Positions 45,301 through 52,067 of a stretch of DNA of 64,000 nucleotides are shown here, piece after piece. Every line of letters begins with the position of its first letter. Positions within the stretch are counted from its first letter, which is position 1. A model generated the notes under the pieces. The model was not told the origin of the DNA. It was given only the letters and a program-made list of their open reading frames with translations, and made no database searches. The position numbers and the translations under genes were made by a program. The stretch comes from Flavobacterium sharifuzzamanii (GTDB lineage Bacteria; Bacteroidota; Bacteroidia; Flavobacteriales; Flavobacteriaceae), in the NCBI RefSeq assembly GCF_003254585.1, contig NZ_QJGZ01000038.1, forward strand, positions 124,001-188,000, written 5' to 3'.

Positions 45301-46253
45301 TCTGGAGCAGGGGAGATGGGTTCAGGTTTTTTTCTAATTGCCGCTCCCTGCTGTACGGTATGCGTTAATTCGTGGGCAAGTAAATGTTTGCCTTCTTTCG
45401 AATTCGGATTGTATTTTCCTTCGTTAAAATAAATATTGTTTCCAGTAGCAAATGCCTGAGCGCCCAATTGCTTATTCATTTGAACAGCATTAGAATCATT
45501 GTGTATGCGAACATTGCTGAAATCGGCTCCAATTCCAGATTCCATTTCGGTTTTTACTTTTCCGGATAGAGGAGAACCTCCGCCTTTACTGCTGTTTAAT
45601 TTGGATTCTATGTTTGAATTATCGGTAGGATTAGCATCACCAGCCGCACTTTTTTGCAGTTGTTTTTCTTCGTCTGAGTTTTGTTTCTCTTCTTCTTTTT
45701 TCTGCTGTACATTTTCCTCTTCACCTTTATTTTGAATTAAAGGTTTGATTGATGGAGTGCTTTTTGAAACCGTTTCAGGTTTTTTAACTTCTTTTTTATT
45801 CTGAACAGTTTCTTCTTTTTTCTGGACTTTATCTTCTAGCTTGCGCTGAATTAATGATTTTGATCCAGAAAAAGCAGGATTAGCTTCTCGTTTTTCGGTT
45901 ACTCTAGAATCAAGTTTGTTTTGGATTAAATCCGTTTTGAGCTGTACAACAGGTGTTATGGTTTGAGGTGCAGTTTTTCGCTGTATTTCTTTATTTTTTT
46001 CTTCTTGTTTTTGAACATTACGCGCCAATTTCTTTTGCACTACTGGCGATGGCGAAAAGAAAGATTCTGCTTTTGGCGTTTGTTTATTGGCCACTACGTG
46101 GTCTGCGACTCTGTCGGCTTCTACTTCAAATTTATCGTTAGATTTTCCTATATTCAATTTTGCCTGAACACCAAAAAAAGATTCTTTCCCCTTGTCATGA
46201 TGCGACGCGGAGTGCGGAGAATTTGATTTTGATATTTGCTTTAATGCTGGCAT
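42333..46253 (-). CDS. Large DUF4157 eCIS effector with C-terminal PD-(D/E)xK-like nuclease
   Basis: This 1306-residue protein is the best cargo candidate. The N-terminus has the conserved KLNIGKSNDKFEVEADRVADHVV packaging-type motif and a linker with many VQKK units. A DUF4157 domain (about 232-300) follows with the zinc-protease-like H294-E-L-T-H298. Three related helical units of about 135 residues then begin near residues 341, 475 and 613 (GYTLLTVVAGYDPL, AYALIKKIIKFDPL, GYSLVKVIIGKDPF), followed by more amphipathic helices to about 1080. The C-terminal module ends with PTIPDYIAGNEIGDVKDV and YTEQLKAI. Asp1231, Asp1240, Lys1242 and Gln1252 fit a restriction-endonuclease-fold toxin. It would be delivered by the particle and cut nucleic acid. 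Confidence 0.82.
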   Translation of the reverse strand: MPALKQISKSNSPHSASHHDKGKESFFGVQAKLNIGKSNDKFEVEADRVADHVVANKQTPKAESFFSPSPVVQKKLARNVQKQEEKNKEIQRKTAPQTITPVVQLKTDLIQNKLDSRVTEKREANPAFSGSKSLIQRKLEDKVQKKEETVQNKKEVKKPETVSKSTPSIKPLIQNKGEEENVQQKKEEEKQNSDEEKQLQKSAAGDANPTDNSNIESKLNSSKGGGSPLSGKVKTEMESGIGADFSNVRIHNDSNAVQMNKQLGAQAFATGNNIYFNEGKYNPNSKEGKHLLAHELTHTVQQGAAIRKKPEPISPAPEMIQGSLLSTLIPGYIKDNVRHIPGYTLLTVVAGYDPLNDVNVERNAINLIEGFMGLVPFGTAIFDKLQEYGIIDRVFNWVNGRLSELGLTLDSLLKLVKDAWDESTLGTFIDVVTSKFNTVVANVRSFASSLVDQVITWIKEALIDVAEPLLAENKAYALIKKIIKFDPLRNVAVTATTVEILEDFLILIDKQTELEQMREKGTLQKTADWLDTQVGTFDSLLSELGGLITAAWNAIQPSNLANIADNLSALASQAGDFLQRVWDFASGVAQKVLELVKDSLLAWLSSQAATVRGYSLVKVIIGKDPFTQEVVPRTVPNMIRGFMSLMDGGEEQYAQMVESGAIARIAGQIEAAVETLNMTPQSIIQLFTDIWDSMTIDDLIHPLDAFMRIIEKFGEPIGRLIAFVAEIVRIVIMAILEIMNFPFDLIGNIITRALEAIDDIKKDPIGFLKNILRALKQGFVQFFDNIVTHLINGVTGWLMSELKDANIPVLTDFSLRGVISWILEVLNISMERIWEKLAAHPRIGPARVARIRSMINTLEGIWTFIKDVQERGMAAIWDKIQEQLSNLWNTVLDAVKNFVMERIVNRITARLLSMLDPTGIMAVINGAMAFFNAIQSFIKYLREMLEVVNSFVNGVADLARGNVATAADYLERTMGQAMPVVIGFLANQVGLTGIGARIGEMLIAVRQMVDEALTWLVNQAVDRGMALLDRVMGRGGADGLTTVRQNLHQEEETHLTNGGITHENAQAVAQTVATRNSTLVSSIQVVDGGDKWNYNLIQRAAEEGKNKAEAGSDIHEGTIVGSNRNKTTARSELTRITVSMVGNGIDQTTLDRYKGLADGYLKYLRTKGTSDMIQWPLTYLKLRSSRSRGRNGEEGWIKEQFGESARKNNDTYHPRIVDDEGRSKVVPTIPDYIAGNEIGDVKDVNYQSYTEQLKAIKQVARDQRKRFSLIIRKDDNPNGPTSLSSNLSNEVQVGPHKIITPEEASE

Positions 46254-46255
46254 CT

Positions 46256-47887
46256 CTAATTGGTTACATTAAAACTTCCTTTTAGATTTGGACTACCTCC
46301 AGGATTAATTACTTGAACTTCTACTTTAAAGAAGATGCAATCTTTGGTTTTTACAGTAAATGATTGTGTTTCTGTTCTGCCAACATCATATCTTCTGCCA
46401 GTTTTATGTATTGTTCCGCCTTGTATGGCAGTCAATAATATATTGTAATGTTTTGCATTATGCGGAGTAACCCAATTTGCGGTAGAGGTTATTTTAAAAT
46501 TGCCTTTTGAACAAAAAGTTGAGGAAGACATAACGGAATCATTGATATTAAAATCGTTATTATTTTGTGGTAGTTGAAATGCTTCTCCGCAACAATTGCT
46601 ATCACCGCCTTTTTGTCCTACCAGCTTATTGTCTAAAGCTCCTATAGTTTCCGGCCCTACAATACCGTCAATTTTATTCAGACCATTTTCTGCTTGAAAG
46701 CCGATTACTGCATTTCGCGTTTCGCTTCCAAAATCGCCATCTGCTCCAAATTTTGGCAAACTTTGACCTGCCTGCATTAGTCCGTTTTGCAATTCGGCAA
46801 CATATTGCCCTTTTTGACCAGTAGAAATAAGCATCTGATTATCATTTGCTTTTTCTAACGGTGGATTGCCTTTAAACTGTGGGTTTTCTGGTCTCTCTGC
46901 GCGTAAATCTTCTGAATGGTTTTCTATAGATGATTTTTGTATTGTTCCTGATTTTTGTTTAGATCCAGTCTGCTGAATTGTATGTGTGAGTTCATGCGCT
47001 AGTAAATGCTTGCCTTCTTTGGAATCTGGATTGTATTTTCCTTTATTAAAATAAACATCGTTACCATGAGTAAAAGCTTGTGCGCCCAGTTCTTCGCTCA
47101 TTTGAACGGCTCTACTGTCTGTATGGATATTTACGCCACTAAAATCGGCTCCAAAACCTGATTCCATTTCACGTTTTGTGTTTTTGTCCATGGCATTGCC
47201 TCCGCCTTTTGAGCTGTTCAGATTGCTTTCGACGTTTTCATTTACTGAGTTTGATTCTTTTAGTTTTGCTTGAACTGATTTTTCTTCTTTTTTCTGAGCC
47301 TTTTTATCTTCGTTTTCACATTCTGCACATTTTTTCTGCACTTTTTTATCTTCTTCCTTGTCCGATTTCTTTTGTACTTTTTTGTCTTCTTCTTTTTCTC
47401 CCTTTTTCTGAACTTTTTTATCTTCTTCCTTATCAGATTTCTTTTGGACTTTCTTGTCTTCTTCTTTTTCGCCTTTTTTCTGTACTTTTTTGTCCTCTTC
47501 TTTATCGGATTTCTTTTGGACTTTTTTGTCTTCCTCTTTTTCTCCTTTTTTCTGTACTTTTTTATCTTCTTCCTTGTCCGATTTCTTTTGGACTTTTTTA
47601 TCCTCTTCTTTTTCTCCCTTTTTTTGCAGAGGCTGTTCTTGTGCCAAGTCCTTTTTTTGAACTGTTGAAATACTTTCTGCAATAGGTTTTTGCTGTACGG
47701 CTTCTTCACTTCGGGATTGCAATAAACCTCCAGTTTTGCGTTTGTTCACTACTTTATCGGCTACATTGTCGGCTTCTGCTTCATATTTATCTCCTACAGT
47801 GCCCGTAGTTAGTTTCTTTTGAACTTTTGGTCCAAAAAAAGTAGAAGAGGAGTGATTAGCTATTTTCTTTTGTTCAAATTCTCTCAT
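46256..47887 (-). CDS. DUF4157 protein with tandem-repeat linker and peptidoglycan-binding domain
   Basis: This 543-residue protein starts with the motif KKLTTGTVGDKYEAEADNVADKVV shared with the larger effector. An extremely charged linker (about 88-183) is made of eight 12-residue units of alternating QKKGEKEEDKKV and QKKSDKEEDKKV, then a CAEC motif. The DUF4157 domain follows with H298-E-L-T-H302. Next comes a PG_binding_1 domain (about 360-430, FGADGDFGSETRNAVIGFQAENGL) and a C-terminal beta domain of about 90 residues. The gene ends 2 bp before the larger DUF4157 gene. It may be a second cargo, an adaptor, or a spike-tip or wall-binding accessory; no toxin motif is visible. Confidence 0.8.
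   Translation of the reverse strand: MREFEQKKIANHSSSTFFGPKVQKKLTTGTVGDKYEAEADNVADKVVNKRKTGGLLQSRSEEAVQQKPIAESISTVQKKDLAQEQPLQKKGEKEEDKKVQKKSDKEEDKKVQKKGEKEEDKKVQKKSDKEEDKKVQKKGEKEEDKKVQKKSDKEEDKKVQKKGEKEEDKKVQKKSDKEEDKKVQKKCAECENEDKKAQKKEEKSVQAKLKESNSVNENVESNLNSSKGGGNAMDKNTKREMESGFGADFSGVNIHTDSRAVQMSEELGAQAFTHGNDVYFNKGKYNPDSKEGKHLLAHELTHTIQQTGSKQKSGTIQKSSIENHSEDLRAERPENPQFKGNPPLEKANDNQMLISTGQKGQYVAELQNGLMQAGQSLPKFGADGDFGSETRNAVIGFQAENGLNKIDGIVGPETIGALDNKLVGQKGGDSNCCGEAFQLPQNNNDFNINDSVMSSSTFCSKGNFKITSTANWVTPHNAKHYNILLTAIQGGTIHKTGRRYDVGRTETQSFTVKTKDCIFFKVEVQVINPGGSPNLKGSFNVTN
47339..47626 (-). repeat. Tandem 36-bp repeats (eight units) inside the DUF4157 gene
   Basis: Eight in-frame 36-bp units encode two alternating 12-residue versions, so the higher-order unit is 72 bp. 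The arms differ by synonymous changes. The run is likely to vary in length between strains by slippage or recombination without breaking the frame. Confidence 0.9.
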
Positions 47888-47926
47888 GATTGTTATTTTA
47901 TCATTTTGAAATACTAATTTGTTTCA

Positions 47927-48787
47927 CTAAACAAACTGCAGATTATTTGCGATAACACCTTCTTTCTCTAATGCATTTTTTATTTGCTTGTACCAATACG
48001 GAAATATTTTAGAGAGTCGAAGTTCAATTTCATCAACAACATATTTGTCATATTTTTTCATTCCAAAAAAATGAGAATACCCAATACTATCGGCATGTTT
48101 TCCATGCTCTGTTATATTTTCTCCTTTCAAAAGCATTGTCGGATTATTGTTTTTATAATTCAATAGCGATGCAAGCGTATATTGTTCAATTAAAATGCAG
48201 GTTTCATAACCTTCTTGTTTTAATTCGGTAAAGTTTTCTTGGTTTTCGATATATATCTTCTCCAAGTCATAATAGCTTTTTATAAATTCATCACGGAGCT
48301 TGAGATTGTTAAAACCAAATATGCCGCAGTTATAAGAATAACCTAGATTGGTATGCCAGTAGGGAAGATTCTTAGTATATTTATTAAAAAACTCTACCTG
48401 TTTTTTATAATGGATTTCATAAGTGTCTTCTTTCCGTTCTACTATAACATCATCGAAACTAAAATCTATTTTTTTCTTTATAAATATGTCCGTATCGATG
48501 TGAACAAATGGCTTTGTTTGAAGTTCCATAGCATTAATTTTTGATTTCATCCAAAGCTCAATTCTGTTTTCGTTTTGCACTTTGGTAACGGCACAAGGAA
48601 GCATATGCAGGAATTTGAAGCCTATTTCGTCTACATAAAGCTCGATTTCATCATACCACAAATGACTATATAGTATGCTTAGAGCAGTCATGTAGATAGT
48701 TTCTCTTAATTTGTCTCCCATATTCCATCTGTTATGTATTATCGGAAGCACATCAAGGCTGTAAATCATCTTGTGTTGTTGTTTCAT
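47927..48787 (-). CDS. Glycosyltransferase-like protein (GT-A-type), copy 1, in the eCIS operon
   Basis: This 286-residue cytoplasmic protein has PFVHIDTDIFIKKKI near residue 95, matching the DxD motif of GT-A glycosyltransferases. SYNCGIFGFNNLKLRDEFIKSYYDLE follows, a pattern seen in glycosyltransferase-like families. It opens with IYSLDVLPIIHNRWNMGDKLRETIY. It is clearly paralogous to the next gene upstream over its whole length. If active, it would transfer a sugar from a nucleotide sugar to a protein or small molecule. Why it sits in the injection-system operon is unknown; glycosylation of the particle or cargo is a guess. Confidence 0.6.
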   Translation of the reverse strand: MKQQHKMIYSLDVLPIIHNRWNMGDKLRETIYMTALSILYSHLWYDEIELYVDEIGFKFLHMLPCAVTKVQNENRIELWMKSKINAMELQTKPFVHIDTDIFIKKKIDFSFDDVIVERKEDTYEIHYKKQVEFFNKYTKNLPYWHTNLGYSYNCGIFGFNNLKLRDEFIKSYYDLEKIYIENQENFTELKQEGYETCILIEQYTLASLLNYKNNNPTMLLKGENITEHGKHADSIGYSHFFGMKKYDKYVVDEIELRLSKIFPYWYKQIKNALEKEGVIANNLQFV

Positions 48788-48799
48788 ATCGTTTTGTTT

Positions 48800-49627
48800 T
48801 TAAGCTATGCCTTCTTTCTCTAAAGCATTCTTTACTTCTTTGTACCAATACGGAAACAGTTTAGAAAGCCTGTTTTCTATTTCCTGAACAATGTCAATTC
48901 TGTATTTTTTTTGGCCCGCAATGTGTGTGTAACCAATTCTATCAGCTAGCTGGCTATTTTCGAACAAGTTTTTTTTCCACAGCAATAATGTTGGTTTTAT
49001 ATTTTTATGATGTAATAATGTGGCCAGATTATATTGTTCTAAAACAATACAAGGTTCTATTCTTTTTATACTTGGATTATTATTTTTTATAAATATTTCT
49101 TCTAAAGCATAGTAGGCTTTTAAAAACTGATCCCGAAGTTCTAAATCTCTAAAACCTAATACGCCACAATTGAATGCATATCCTAAATCGGGTTTCCAAT
49201 AATCTAAATCCTGAGTATATTTATTAAAGAAATCCAAGCGATATTGATACATGCCATACAGTTCGTAATCATTTTGTTCAACAATCACTTTGTCAAAATC
49301 AAAATTTATTTTTTTCTTTATAAAGGCGTCATTATCAAGATGAATAAAGGGTTTCGTTTGTTTTTTCATAACATCAATCTTTGATTTCATCCAAATGACA
49401 GCGTCTTTATTACTGCTGATTTTAGTTACTCTGCAAGGAAGCATATAAAGAAACCTATACGCTGTTTCATCAGCATAAAGTTCAATATCCTTATACCATA
49501 AATGGCTGTATAGTATGCTTAGAGCAGTAGAATAAATCGTTTCTTTAAATTTATTGCCTTCATTCCATCGGTTATTACTGATAGGAAATGCATCTAAGCT
49601 GTAAATTATTCTAGGCTCTTCCCTCAT
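48800..49627 (-). CDS. Glycosyltransferase-like protein (GT-A-type), copy 2, in the eCIS operon
   Basis: This 275-residue paralogue of the neighbouring protein has PFIHLDNDAFIKKKI as the DxD segment, AFNCGVLGFRDLELRDQFLKAYYALEEI and the same C-terminal motif (RLSKLFPYWYKEVKNALEKEGI). The two copies differ mainly in the middle, which suggests different acceptors or donors after duplication. It overlaps the nucleotidyltransferase-like gene by 4 bp. Confidence 0.6.
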   Translation of the reverse strand: MREEPRIIYSLDAFPISNNRWNEGNKFKETIYSTALSILYSHLWYKDIELYADETAYRFLYMLPCRVTKISSNKDAVIWMKSKIDVMKKQTKPFIHLDNDAFIKKKINFDFDKVIVEQNDYELYGMYQYRLDFFNKYTQDLDYWKPDLGYAFNCGVLGFRDLELRDQFLKAYYALEEIFIKNNNPSIKRIEPCIVLEQYNLATLLHHKNIKPTLLLWKKNLFENSQLADRIGYTHIAGQKKYRIDIVQEIENRLSKLFPYWYKEVKNALEKEGIA

Positions 49628-50202
49628 GAAATATTTTTTTTAATGGTATGAATTAAGTTTTTCTCTTCCAGAAAAGTAACATTGTTGTACAAAGAAGCTT
49701 TTCGGCTGTGTTTGTACAATCGTCTCCATTGGTAATCATTGCCCTTTACTTTTGAAGTATTGAGATGTATTTCGGTATTATGATTTTTTTTACTTTCTTC
49801 AAACGAGGTATGCCAGACCATTTTTCCCATCAAAGGAGATTGTACAAAGGTTGAACTAGAAAAAATCCTCGGAAAGCTGTCTATGTTAACTGATTTTTCG
49901 CCAATTCTGAAAATATGCACCAAAGCTTCTCCATTTTTTGTTTTATAGTATTTAGAGAGATATCTTTTGGTTTCCAATTTGGTGATCATTGGCTGTAAAT
50001 CCAATTCATTTTCAAAAAGCAGATCTATGTCATTAATGGTAATGTCATAATATTCACGAAGATTAAGGTAGTCTGCAATACCTCCGCAAAAGACTACTTT
50101 AGATAGATTCACATTATTGAATAAAAACTCTAAAGCCATTTGCTGAAAGCTGCGAATATTTTTTTTATCATATTCTAAAAAAGAGGTGTTTTCAACATTC
50201 AT
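49624..50202 (-). CDS. Nucleotidyltransferase-like protein in the eCIS operon
   Basis: This 192-residue protein carries the pattern VVFCGGIADYLNLREYYDITINDIDLLFEN (about 36-65). It has the Gly-Gly loop and the D-I-D metal-binding pair of the nucleotidyltransferase superfamily (MNT/aminoglycoside NTase-like), with a third acidic position in VNIDSFPRI. The fold could transfer a nucleotide to a protein, sugar or RNA. It sits between the tape-measure gene and the two glycosyltransferase-like genes (4-bp overlap with the first), so the three form one translationally coupled block. Confidence 0.6.
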   Translation of the reverse strand: MNVENTSFLEYDKKNIRSFQQMALEFLFNNVNLSKVVFCGGIADYLNLREYYDITINDIDLLFENELDLQPMITKLETKRYLSKYYKTKNGEALVHIFRIGEKSVNIDSFPRIFSSSTFVQSPLMGKMVWHTSFEESKKNHNTEIHLNTSKVKGNDYQWRRLYKHSRKASLYNNVTFLEEKNLIHTIKKNIS

Positions 50203-50213
50203 ATCTTTAATTT

Positions 50214-52067
50214 TTACCAGTTAACATATATGATTCGTTTTTTCCAAGCCAATTTTATAATGCTCAGATTCCAGCTTAATTTCTCTAATAAAATATCTTG
50301 TGTTTTGCGCTCCATAGTAATTACAGGGCTTTCATCACCATTAATGTCCAGTTTTCCGGGACGCTGTAAAAATTCGTTTTGAAGCAATTCTGCCGAAGAT
50401 TTTTTCATAATATCCCAATTGTTCAACACGGCTTGCAGCATTGTAGCTCCTTCTTTTTTCATCTCTTCAGAGAGCACAATGTTTCTTTCAATAGGTTCGA
50501 CTATCGGAATATTGCATAAAAACTTTTCGAAGATCATAGCATTTTCATAATCCTGTTCTTTTCCTGTAGCTATATAATGCAAGAGGTGCGCGGCAACTTC
50601 AGGATTGTTTATAGTATTGTCTTTATTGAGCAGTTTGCAATTCTCAAAAAGGGATTTCAAAAAAGGATGAATCAATACTAAACCCGCATTGTCAACATAT
50701 GATTCGCTAATAATGTCATTGTCATCAAATCGGTCTTCGTTTTTAGCTTTTTCTTTCTCAAAAGCAGAATCCTTTTTATCAATTGCTCTTTCGTGAATGT
50801 TAGGAGTTTCTTCTTTTGAGTCGTTCGAAAGGTTTTCGATATTTTTATTATGGTCACTAATAGTCGCATCTTTGCTTTTAAACAAAATCAAACTCTCGTT
50901 TTGCGCATGATTTTCATTGTTTTCTTGAATTTTTTCTGATTCGATTTTTGCGTCGTTTTCGGTTTCTTTCAGATTTTCTATTTTTTTTGCATTTTCTAAT
51001 TCTGTTTCACTTTCAAATTTTGTCGCATTTTCGATTTTTACTTCATTTTCTGCTTCTGTTGCATTTTTTATCTCTGTCTCGGTTTTTATAGTTGCTTGAT
51101 TATTTAAGACAGTATTTGATTCTGTTTCTTTTTCTTTTAAAATAACTTGTTCTAGTTTTTTTTCAATAATTGAAACAATAGTATCAAGATTTGCTAGTAA
51201 TTCCAGTTCGTTTTGGTTTTTGATCTGATTTTCAATTTCTTTTATAAAAATCTCTTTGTGTTTTAGAAAGATGTTCTTTTCACGAAATTCAAATGCACTT
51301 AAAATCAATCCAGAAAGTTTTTGTTTGACAATTGAATTATTGGTGTTGCTTGTCTCCAAAAGGCTTAAAAGAACTATTTCCCACATCAAGAATCTTTGAT
51401 TTGGAATCAATTGATTTTTGGCAATACAGGTTTCAATGTGTTTTTGTATGGCGCTAATAGAGATTGTTTTGGCACTGCTATCGGCACTATTTTTTTTGAG
51501 CAATATTCCTTTTTTAATAATGTTTACGATTTGGCTGTCGCTAAATTGTTTGATAAATCGTGTTCTTACAATTGGTTTTTGAATTGCATTGTTCCATTTA
51601 AAAGAGAAATTTTTATCATTTATAATTTTATTAATTATTTTGCCCTCAATTGTTTTAAAGTCATTATCTAAAGTTATCCACCAAGCATTTGTGCCAGTTT
51701 CTAGAAAATGAAAGAAGCTTTCTATTTCTTTTTCTTGCGGTTTAATGAGTTTATACCCTTCAATATTTTTTTCTTCTGTTTCAAAAATTTCTTCAACTTG
51801 TGTGGTGATTTTTTTTAGAATCTGTTTTTTGAAATCTTCAAAATCTAAGTTTTGATTTATAGCAATGTCAAGATTGAGTTTATCTAATTGTATACTGTAT
51901 GAAGGATTTTTTGAATCCACTTCATTAAAATAATTTTCCAAAAGCGAGAATACTTCTTTTTGTAAAAACGCATCAATATTGTCCTTGAGATAATATCCTT
52001 TTTCTTTAGAATTGGTATTTATCTCGAGGAATACTTTATTGATGATATGTTTACTTGAATTTTGCAC
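50214..52067 (-). CDS. eCIS tape-measure protein
   Basis: This 617-residue protein has the conserved N-terminal segment of contractile injection system tape-measure proteins (HIINKVFLEINTNSKEKGYYLKDNIDAFLQKEVF). Its conserved C-terminal region (about 470-617) includes AGLVLIHPFLKSLFENCKLL, NPEVAAHLLHYIATGKE, NWDIMKKSSAELLQNEFLQRPGKL and ILLEKLSWNLSIIKLAWKK. Between them lies a low-complexity Glu/Asn/Lys-rich stretch (about 330-420, with repeated ENA/ETE/KIEN units), which may be a length-setting spacer. In the Afp system this protein (Afp14) sets the particle length. It overlaps the PKD protein gene by 17 bp. Confidence 0.9.
   Translation of the reverse strand: MQNSSKHIINKVFLEINTNSKEKGYYLKDNIDAFLQKEVFSLLENYFNEVDSKNPSYSIQLDKLNLDIAINQNLDFEDFKKQILKKITTQVEEIFETEEKNIEGYKLIKPQEKEIESFFHFLETGTNAWWITLDNDFKTIEGKIINKIINDKNFSFKWNNAIQKPIVRTRFIKQFSDSQIVNIIKKGILLKKNSADSSAKTISISAIQKHIETCIAKNQLIPNQRFLMWEIVLLSLLETSNTNNSIVKQKLSGLILSAFEFREKNIFLKHKEIFIKEIENQIKNQNELELLANLDTIVSIIEKKLEQVILKEKETESNTVLNNQATIKTETEIKNATEAENEVKIENATKFESETELENAKKIENLKETENDAKIESEKIQENNENHAQNESLILFKSKDATISDHNKNIENLSNDSKEETPNIHERAIDKKDSAFEKEKAKNEDRFDDNDIISESYVDNAGLVLIHPFLKSLFENCKLLNKDNTINNPEVAAHLLHYIATGKEQDYENAMIFEKFLCNIPIVEPIERNIVLSEEMKKEGATMLQAVLNNWDIMKKSSAELLQNEFLQRPGKLDINGDESPVITMERKTQDILLEKLSWNLSIIKLAWKKRIIYVNW

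Noticed and set aside
45384..46226. Long plus-strand reading frames opposite the DUF4157 effector and the 36-bp repeat region
   Set aside because: They are antisense to well-supported coding sequence. Those opposite the Lys/Glu-rich repeats are Phe/Ser-rich mirror translations with no independent signals.
42333..46253. DUF4157 HELTH motif as an active metalloprotease
   Set aside because: The motif is metalloprotease-like, but eCIS DUF4157 domains are generally treated as packaging or processing modules; activity cannot be claimed from the motif alone.
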